The translations under genes were made by a program, and so were the position numbers. Shown here piece by piece: positions 33,058 to 38,540 of a stretch of 38,540 nt of DNA (the stretch's first letter is position 1; every line of letters begins with the position of its first letter). The notes beneath the pieces were generated by a model that had not been told where the DNA came from, made no database searches, and saw only the letters and a list, made by a program, of their open reading frames with translations. The stretch comes from Allomuricauda sp. GTDB lineage: Bacteria > Bacteroidota > Bacteroidia > Flavobacteriales > Flavobacteriaceae. The stretch spans positions 1-38,540 of the forward strand of contig JASBTQ010000030.1 in assembly GCA_030148335.1 (NCBI GenBank). The letters are read 5' to 3'.

Positions 33058-35628
33058 ATGGGCAACCGTGCAAAAATAGGACTATTGTTGCTTATGTTGG
33101 GCACAATAGGTTGCAATACGCTCAAAAAGGTGGAGGATGACGAGCTTTTGCTCACCAAAAATTCCATCTATGTTGATGGGGAAAAAACTTCCACCAGCGA
33201 GATCAAGGGGCTCATCTCCCAAAAACCCAACAGCAGTGTCCTTGGTTATCCCCTCCGCCTGAACCTGTATAACCTCGCCAAGGAAAATCCCGATTCTTCC
33301 TTCCAAGACTGGTTGCACAGGAAGGAAAAAAGGGAAAAACGCCTCAATAACCTGCTCTCCAAAAAACAGGTGAACCGATTGCAGGAATCCTTTATCGTAA
33401 AAGGGGCCAGTGAATTTCTGGAGCGGGTCGGGGAGCCACCGGTGGTGATCGACACTTCGCTCACCCGAAAATCTGTCGAAAGGCTGGAAGCCTATTACAA
33501 CAGTAAGGGATATTTCAACAACAATGGTTCCTATGAGATTGTCCAAGGAAAGAAAAAGAAAAGGGCCGAGGTAGAATACAACATCACCCTGAACAAGCCT
33601 TACATCATTGATACCGTCCAGAAAAACATCACCTCGCCCGAACTGGATTCCATTTACAACATTTCTGCCAGACGGAGTTATGTAAAAAAAGGGGATCAGT
33701 TCGACCTGAACAACTTTACCTTGGAGCGGGAACGGCTGACCACCCTCTTCCGAAATTCGGGAGTCTATAATTTTCAGGAAAGCTCCATCAACTACGATAT
33801 TTTGAGGGACACTGTCCGAATTGCCGATGATCAGCTCATGGATGTGAAATTGAACATCAAAAAGTTCAGGAGCGCCACGGACAGTTCCAATACCAATGCC
33901 CCCTATAGGATAGCCCGTCTCAAAAAAATCAATATCTATGCCGACCATACCATACAGACAGACCCTGATTCCCTGAAGAGCTTGGAGCACGACAACTATA
34001 CCATTTTCTACACGGACAAGCTCAGATACAAGCCCAAGGCCCTCACTGATGCCATTTTTTTTCAGAAGGACAGCATTTACAGGGATTTGGATCGGATCAG
34101 GACCTACCGACAGATTACTAACTTGAACACTTTCAAATATCCCAATATCGAGTTCATCGCCGATTCCACCCAAACGGAGCTGATATCCAACATCTACTTG
34201 TCGGCAAAGCCGAAATTCTCGTTGAACCTGAATTTTGACATCACACATTCCAACATTCAACAAGTGGGGACGGCCTTCAGCACATCGGTGATCACACGCA
34301 ACGTATTTGGGGGTGCGGAGACTTTGAACATTTCCGCAAGGGGATCCATCGGACTCTTGAGCGATGCATCGCTATCCAACGAAACCTTTACCTCCGAACT
34401 GGGCGGGGACATCAACATCACCTTCCCCAGGATCTGGCTTCCCTTCAGCACGGAGAAAATCATCCCTTATTACATGCTGCCCCAGAGCAGGTTGTTGGCC
34501 GGTACGAACTTCCAGCGAAATATCGGGCTGGACAAACAATCGCTGAACACTATCCTTTCCTACAATTGGTCGCCAACGGATAGGCACAAAAACAATATTG
34601 AACTGCTGAACGTGGAATTTGTGCGCAACGTGAACCCGGACAACTTCTACAATGTGTACCGCAACACTTTTTCCAATCTGGACGACATTGCGGATGATTT
34701 TCAAGACGACCCACTATATGCCGATCTTTTTGAAATTGTGGACAACGACATCGATTCCCTTCGCCTCACCATTCCTGAAGGTGCAAACACCTTTGTACAG
34801 GATGCCCTGGATGGGAATATCACTGGGCTGTCCCCCGATCAGTTGGACGAGGTGAACAGTATCGCCGAGCGAAGGAGACGATTGACGGACAACAACCTGA
34901 TCTTTGCCAGTAACTTCACCCATACCAAGAACAGTAAATCGGGCATCAACGACAATGATTTTTACCAATATCGCATCAAACTGGAGAGTGCCGGAAACGT
35001 CCTGTCGCTCATGTCCAACATTGTTCCCTATAACAAAAATGACAATGGGCAACTTTTGGTGTTCGGGGTTCCTTTTTCCCAATACATTAAGTCAGAGTTC
35101 GACTATATTCGGCATTGGGAAATCGGCGATTCGCAGGTGATTGCGTTCAGGAGTTTTTTGGGCATGGCGGTCCCTTATGGAAATTCGGACAATGTTCCCT
35201 TCGTGAGGAGTTATTTTGCTGGGGGGTCCAACGACAACAGGGCGTGGAACGCCTACGAACTGGGCCCCGGGAAGACCAGCAACATCAATGACTTCAACGA
35301 GGCCAACCTGAAAATGGCATTTAACGTGGAATATCGGTTCCCCATCGCCGGCGATGTAAAAGGCGCTTTCTTTGCGGATGCGGGCAACATCTGGAACGTT
35401 TTTGACAACGAAAGCAACCCCGATGCCATATTCAAAGGAATCTCCTCATTGGGGGACATAGCCCTTGGCACAGGTCTGGGTCTCCGATATGACTTCACCT
35501 ACTTTGTGTTCCGTTTGGATGTCGGGTTCAAGACCTACAATCCTGCAAGAGTGGGGGCCGATCGGTGGTTCAACGAATATAACTTCAGGAATGCCGTCCT
35601 CAATATCGGGATCAATTATCCTTTCTAG
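33058..35628 (+). CDS. BamA/TamA (Omp85) family outer-membrane lipoprotein
   Basis: This large outer-membrane protein (856 residues) belongs to the Omp85 superfamily used for membrane-protein or lipid export. The N-terminus from the ATG at 33058, MGNRAKIGLLLLMLGTIGC, is a lipoprotein signal with C19. The ATG at 33037 is an alternative. Then come POTRA-like segments (LLTKNSIYVDGEKTS, VERLEAYYNSKGYFNN), and from about residue 390 a 16-stranded-type barrel with alternating hydrophobic strands; the C-terminal part has FVRSYFAGGSNDNRAWNAYELGPGKT and FPIAGDVKGAFFADAGNIW, typical of the family, ending in NIGINYPF. Lipidation of the barrel is characteristic of Bacteroidota TamA-like proteins. Confidence 0.9.
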   Translation: MGNRAKIGLLLLMLGTIGCNTLKKVEDDELLLTKNSIYVDGEKTSTSEIKGLISQKPNSSVLGYPLRLNLYNLAKENPDSSFQDWLHRKEKREKRLNNLLSKKQVNRLQESFIVKGASEFLERVGEPPVVIDTSLTRKSVERLEAYYNSKGYFNNNGSYEIVQGKKKKRAEVEYNITLNKPYIIDTVQKNITSPELDSIYNISARRSYVKKGDQFDLNNFTLERERLTTLFRNSGVYNFQESSINYDILRDTVRIADDQLMDVKLNIKKFRSATDSSNTNAPYRIARLKKINIYADHTIQTDPDSLKSLEHDNYTIFYTDKLRYKPKALTDAIFFQKDSIYRDLDRIRTYRQITNLNTFKYPNIEFIADSTQTELISNIYLSAKPKFSLNLNFDITHSNIQQVGTAFSTSVITRNVFGGAETLNISARGSIGLLSDASLSNETFTSELGGDINITFPRIWLPFSTEKIIPYYMLPQSRLLAGTNFQRNIGLDKQSLNTILSYNWSPTDRHKNNIELLNVEFVRNVNPDNFYNVYRNTFSNLDDIADDFQDDPLYADLFEIVDNDIDSLRLTIPEGANTFVQDALDGNITGLSPDQLDEVNSIAERRRRLTDNNLIFASNFTHTKNSKSGINDNDFYQYRIKLESAGNVLSLMSNIVPYNKNDNGQLLVFGVPFSQYIKSEFDYIRHWEIGDSQVIAFRSFLGMAVPYGNSDNVPFVRSYFAGGSNDNRAWNAYELGPGKTSNINDFNEANLKMAFNVEYRFPIAGDVKGAFFADAGNIWNVFDNESNPDAIFKGISSLGDIALGTGLGLRYDFTYFVFRLDVGFKTYNPARVGADRWFNEYNFRNAVLNIGINYPF

Positions 35629-35642
35629 AGGAAATATTTTAT

Positions 35643-35650
35643 TACTTTTG
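35643..35650 (+). promoter_or_regulatory. Putative fbaA -7 box (TACTTTTG)
   Basis: An exact TAnnTTTG match 32 bp before the fbaA ATG. Confidence 0.5.
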
Positions 35651-35682
35651 TTCCCTATTTTAACTCGAAACCATCTTAAACT

Positions 35683-36750
35683 ATGTCCCATAATATTAAA
35701 CCGGGCGTTGCTACCGGTGATGAAGTACAGGCAATTTTCAAACACGCAAAGGAAAACGGCTACGCACTGCCCGCGGTAAACGTAATTGGATCCGACACCA
35801 TCAATGCAGTAATGGAAACCGCTGCCATACTAAATTCTCCGGTCATCATCCAGTTTTCCAATGGAGGGGCACAGTTCAATGCCGGCAAGGGACTTTCCAA
35901 TGAAGGCCAAAGAGCGGCCATTCTCGGAGGAATAGCAGGTGCCAAGCACATACATCAATTGGCCGAGGCCTATGGTGCAACCGTTATCCTTCATACCGAC
36001 CACTGCGCCAAGAAATTGTTGCCCTGGATCGATGGGCTTTTGGATGCCAGCGAAGCACATTTCAAGGCCACAGGGAAACCTTTGTACAGTTCACACATGA
36101 TCGATCTTTCCGAAGAACCTTTGGAAGAGAACATCGAACTCTGCAAGGAATACCTGAAGCGAATGAGCAAAATGGGCATGACCCTGGAAATCGAATTGGG
36201 TATCACAGGAGGTGAAGAGGACGGCGTGGACAACTCCGATGTTGACGATTCCAAACTCTACACCCAGCCCGAAGAAGTGGCCTATGCCTATGAAGAGCTT
36301 TCAAAGATCAGCCATAGGTTCACCATTGCAGCGGCGTTCGGTAATGTTCACGGGGTCTATAAGCCCGGAAACGTGAAATTGACCCCGAAAATCCTGAGAA
36401 ACTCCCAAGAATATATTTCGAAAAAATACGGAGTGGGACACAACCATATCGATTTTGTTTTCCACGGTGGGTCAGGTTCCACTTTGGAAGAGATCAGGGA
36501 AGCCATCGGATATGGGGTCATCAAAATGAACATCGACACCGACCTTCAATATGCCTTTTTGGAAGGGGTAAGGGATTATGTGCAGAACAAATCGGCTTAC
36601 CTTCAGGCCCAGATCGGAAATCCAGAAGGAGATGACCAGCCCAATAAAAAATATTACGACCCAAGGGTCTGGCTTCGAGAAGGTGAAAAAACCTTCATCA
36701 CCCGCCTGAAGAAAGCTTTTGAAGACCTGAACAACGTAAATACGCTGTAA
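35683..36750 (+). CDS. fbaA: Class II fructose-bisphosphate aldolase
   Basis: The zinc-dependent aldolase cleaves fructose 1,6-bisphosphate in glycolysis and works in reverse in gluconeogenesis. The 355-residue protein is of the E. coli FbaA length class. Ligands and catalytic residues appear in LHTDHCAKK (103-111, with D106 and H107), ELGITGGEEDG (171-181), AAFGNVHGVYKPGN (217-230, H223), FHGGSGST (260-267, H261) and KMNIDTDLQ (281-289). accD follows after 33 bp with no terminator, so the two may be co-transcribed. Together with gpmI this gives two glycolytic enzymes in the window. Confidence 0.97.
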   Translation: MSHNIKPGVATGDEVQAIFKHAKENGYALPAVNVIGSDTINAVMETAAILNSPVIIQFSNGGAQFNAGKGLSNEGQRAAILGGIAGAKHIHQLAEAYGATVILHTDHCAKKLLPWIDGLLDASEAHFKATGKPLYSSHMIDLSEEPLEENIELCKEYLKRMSKMGMTLEIELGITGGEEDGVDNSDVDDSKLYTQPEEVAYAYEELSKISHRFTIAAAFGNVHGVYKPGNVKLTPKILRNSQEYISKKYGVGHNHIDFVFHGGSGSTLEEIREAIGYGVIKMNIDTDLQYAFLEGVRDYVQNKSAYLQAQIGNPEGDDQPNKKYYDPRVWLREGEKTFITRLKKAFEDLNNVNTL

Positions 36751-36783
36751 ATCTAAGTCCTCATCTAACTAAATATTGATTCC

Positions 36784-37644
36784 ATGTCGTCTTGGTTTAA
36801 AAGAAAGGAAAAAGGAATACAGACAGCAACTGAGGAGAAAAAGGACACCCCGAAAGGGCTATGGTACAAATCCCCCACAGGAAAGATCGTAGAGTCCGAG
36901 GACCTCGCCAAAAACTTCTATGTCAGTCCCGAGGACGACTACCACGTCAGGATCGGGAGCAAGGAATACTTTGAAATTCTTTTCGATGACAACAAGTTCA
37001 AGGAACTGGATGCCAACCTAAAATCCAAAGATCCCTTAAAGTTCGTGGACACCAAAAAATATTCTGAGCGTTTGAAGGCCGCGGAACAAAAAACGGGCTT
37101 GAAAGATGCCGTCAGGAGTGCCGTGGGCAAGTCGATGGGAAAGGAACTGGTGGTTTCCTGTATGGACTTTGCCTTCATTGGGGGCTCCATGGGCAGCGTG
37201 GTAGGTGAAAAGATCTCACGCGCCATTGACGTGGCCATGAAGAAAAAAATCCCATTCCTGATGATCTCCAAATCAGGGGGAGCGAGGATGATGGAAGCTG
37301 CGCTTTCCCTTATGCAGTTGGCAAAGACATCCGCCAAATTGGCCCAGTTGGCCGAGGCCAAAATACCCTACATTTCATTGTGTACGGACCCTACCACGGG
37401 CGGGACCACCGCATCCTATGCCATGTTGGGGGACATCAACATCTCTGAGCCGGGTGCCTTGATCGGATTTGCAGGGCCAAGGGTGGTCAAGGATACCACG
37501 GGAAAAGACCTTCCGGATGGCTTCCAGACCGCTGAGTTCCTTAAGGAGCACGGATTTTTGGATTTCATCACCCACCGTAGGGATTTGAAGAAAAACGTTA
37601 ACCTCTACATCGATTTGATCACCAATCAACCCATCAGGTCGTAA
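36784..37644 (+). CDS. accD: Acetyl-CoA carboxylase carboxyltransferase beta subunit lacking its zinc ribbon
   Basis: AccD with AccA forms the carboxyltransferase that makes malonyl-CoA for fatty acid synthesis. The crotonase-fold core is intact: [12 protein letters not shown] (131-142), SGGARM (164-169), [11 protein letters not shown] (201-211) and [12 protein letters not shown] (223-234). The N-terminal zinc-ribbon of the family is present in outline (WYKSPTGK and [12 protein letters not shown]) but all four cysteines are missing: S30, G33, S48 and D51 occupy the places of E. coli C27, C30, C46 and C49. The subunit is otherwise of normal length (286 residues). I recall the same sequence in other flavobacteria, so this looks like a lineage feature and not damage. 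Confidence 0.95.
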   Translation: MSSWFKRKEKGIQTATEEKKDTPKGLWYKSPTGKIVESEDLAKNFYVSPEDDYHVRIGSKEYFEILFDDNKFKELDANLKSKDPLKFVDTKKYSERLKAAEQKTGLKDAVRSAVGKSMGKELVVSCMDFAFIGGSMGSVVGEKISRAIDVAMKKKIPFLMISKSGGARMMEAALSLMQLAKTSAKLAQLAEAKIPYISLCTDPTTGGTTASYAMLGDINISEPGALIGFAGPRVVKDTTGKDLPDGFQTAEFLKEHGFLDFITHRRDLKKNVNLYIDLITNQPIRS

Positions 37645-37681
37645 AAACGGGCGTATTCGCTCCTTAGTCCAAAAAAAGAAT

Positions 37682-37689
37682 TATCTTTG
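37682..37689 (+). promoter_or_regulatory. Putative rpsO -7 box (TATCTTTG)
   Basis: An exact TAnnTTTG match 52 bp before the rpsO ATG. Confidence 0.55.
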
Positions 37690-37695
37690 CGCGCT

Positions 37696-37710
37696 GATCG
37701 AAGGTCGATC
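37696..37710 (+). promoter_or_regulatory. Hairpin at the start of the rpsO leader
   Basis: GATCG-AAGGT-CGATC can fold at the predicted 5' end of the mRNA. S15 represses its own translation through leader RNA in several bacteria, so this could be part of such an element, but the stem is short. Confidence 0.3.
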
Positions 37711-37741
37711 GATACATAAAAATCATTTAAATAATATTGGA

Positions 37742-38011
37742 ATGTATTTAACCAAAGAAGTAAAAGCCGACATTTTCAAGAAACACGGCGGCTCTGAGAG
37801 CAACACTGGTTCTACGGAAGGGCAAATTGCATTGTTCACACACCGTATCAACCACTTGACACAACACCTTAAAAGGAACCACAAAGATTTTAACACAGAG
37901 CGTTCTTTGGTGGCGTTGGTAGGTAAAAGACGTAGTCTTTTGGATTACCTAAAGAAAAAAGATATTGAAAAATACCGTGCCTTGATCAAGGAACTAGGTA
38001 TTAGAAAATAA
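37742..38011 (+). CDS. rpsO: 30S ribosomal protein S15
   Basis: S15 binds 16S rRNA early and organises the platform of the small subunit. The 89-residue protein is full length, with GSTEGQIALFTHRINHLTQHLK (22-43), HKDFNTERSLVALVGKRRSLLDYL (47-70) and a terminal ALIKELGIRK. A terminator-like hairpin follows the stop, then a 188-bp leader before pnp; the rpsO-pnp order is the classical one. Confidence 0.97.
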   Translation: MYLTKEVKADIFKKHGGSESNTGSTEGQIALFTHRINHLTQHLKRNHKDFNTERSLVALVGKRRSLLDYLKKKDIEKYRALIKELGIRK

Positions 38012-38018
38012 AAACGAT

Positions 38019-38041
38019 GGGGAGGCTTTGGCTTCCCCTTT
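38019..38041 (+). terminator. Terminator or attenuator after rpsO
   Basis: GGGGAGGC-TTTG-GCTTCCCC (one G-T pair) is followed by TTTGTTTT. The T-run is interrupted, so partial read-through into pnp is possible. Confidence 0.7.
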
Positions 38042-38229
38042 GTTTTAGTTGGACGAACTCCAACGACTTAAAGTCCCATTCGATTGGGCAAACACAAAAA
38101 GCTTCAAATAGTTTTTCATTGGTCAGTGCCGAGAGGCAAACACAACAACAACACAACACGACCGCCCGGATGGCGGTAGACCAAATGTTTAACGACCCGT
38201 ATCTTTTTTGACGGGTAAGACGAATTCTT
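38042..38229 (+). promoter_or_regulatory. Structured pnp leader region
   Basis: The stretch has no convincing gene. It contains GTTGG-N7-CCAAC (38048-38064), ACCGCC-N5-GGCGGT (38161-38177) and ACCCGT-N10-ACGGGT (38195-38216), the last 13 bp before the pnp ATG. These could control PNPase expression, which in enterobacteria is self-regulated through a leader hairpin. Confidence 0.4.
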
Positions 38230-38540
38230 ATGATTCCAAAAACTTTTAAAGAGGTCATTGACCTTGGTGACGGTAGGGAGATTTCCATCGAAACCGGAAA
38301 ATTGGCAAAACAGGCCCATGGTTCTGTAGTAGTCCAATCAGGCAAATGTATGTTGCTATGTACAGTTGTCTCCAATTCTCAAGCTTCGGATGTGGATTTC
38401 TTGCCACTTACCGTGGATTATCGTGAAAAATTTGCCGCTGCAGGACGTTATCCTGGCGGATTCTTTAAGCGTGAAGCAAGACCCAGCGATGGTGAGGTAT
38501 TGACCATGCGTTTGGTGGACAGGGTTTTGAGACCATTGTT
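38230..38540 (+). CDS. pnp: Polyribonucleotide nucleotidyltransferase, N-terminal part
   Basis: The frame from the ATG at 38230 stays open to the window edge and gives 103 residues of PNPase, the phosphorolytic 3'-5' exoribonuclease. Visible family blocks are [58 protein letters not shown] and [20 protein letters not shown], then VDRVLRPLF. These belong to the first RNase PH domain, including the conserved arginines of the RNA-binding loop. The rest of the gene lies outside. Confidence 0.95.
   Translation, partial: MIPKTFKEVIDLGDGREISIETGKLAKQAHGSVVVQSGKCMLLCTVVSNSQASDVDFLPLTVDYREKFAAAGRYPGGFFKREARPSDGEVLTMRLVDRVLRPL

Noticed and set aside
33082..34263. 393-codon minus-strand open frame
   Set aside because: Antisense shadow of the Omp85 gene; no domain or promoter of its own.
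38101..38160. CAACAACAACACAACACG stretch as a CRISPR or functional tandem repeat
   Set aside because: It is a short low-complexity CAA run with no repeat-spacer structure.
38017..38211. 64-codon frame between rpsO and pnp
   Set aside because: It runs through the terminator and leader hairpins, has a chance-like composition (runs of Gln/Thr) and no promoter.
1..38540. Search for CRISPR arrays, transposases, tRNA or rRNA genes and known defence systems
   Set aside because: None could be supported by reading both strands; the only mobile-looking unit is the GxxExxY cassette.

Overview
The window is chromosomal DNA of a marine-type Flavobacteriaceae (Bacteroidota), most like the Muricauda/Allomuricauda group. 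The reasons are a type IX secretion (T9SS) gene set (plug protein, PorT, a CHU_C-type substrate), a complete Na+-translocating NQR operon, flavobacterial small families, and repeated TAnnTTTG -7 boxes in place of sigma70 promoters with Shine-Dalgarno sites. The genus is inference; no rRNA or tRNA gene is visible.

Layout. 1-2031: two surface-protein genes, the first cut by the window edge and carrying phage-tail-fibre-like sequence, the second a T9SS type B substrate. 2266-4595: a VanY-like peptidase, an M48 protease, a tiny membrane protein and a secreted ankyrin protein. 4807-8418: gpmI, map, a GxxExxY gene inside 29-bp inverted repeats, and a methyltransferase whose start codon lies in the right-hand repeat. 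8415-11133: a divergent pair, a lipoprotein and a membrane-anchored helix-turn-helix/PKD-like protein, whose shared intergenic region holds three GTTCA boxes exactly 10 bp apart. 11140-18695 (minus strand): nqrABCDEF, then a small conserved protein and apbE, the flavin transferase that loads NqrB and NqrC. 18847-24329 (plus): T9SS plug protein, a DUF3667 protein with apaG, pruA, and a creatininase-family hydrolase. 24447-27628: an unlisted 40-codon ORF behind an operator-like palindrome, rsmG, a fatty acid desaturase and an aminotransferase. 27776-30615 (minus): trkH-trkA potassium uptake. 30800-35628: menG/ubiE, porT, a TrmH-family RNA methyltransferase and a large Omp85/TamA-like protein. 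35683-38540: fbaA, accD (lacking its zinc-ribbon cysteines), rpsO and the start of pnp.

How it fits together. Most of the window is core metabolism: glycolysis (gpmI, fbaA), respiration and Na+ export (nqr, apbE, menaquinone by menG), fatty acid synthesis and desaturation, proline catabolism, K+ uptake, and RNA or ribosome functions. The accessory and least explained parts are the surface genes at the left edge, the GxxExxY cassette, the 8.4-11.1 kb divergent pair, the small NQR-linked protein and the 40-codon ORF. I see no CRISPR array, insertion sequence, prophage or obvious defence system. The divergent lipoprotein/membrane-regulator pair is the best candidate for an undescribed system, but its function is not established by the sequence.
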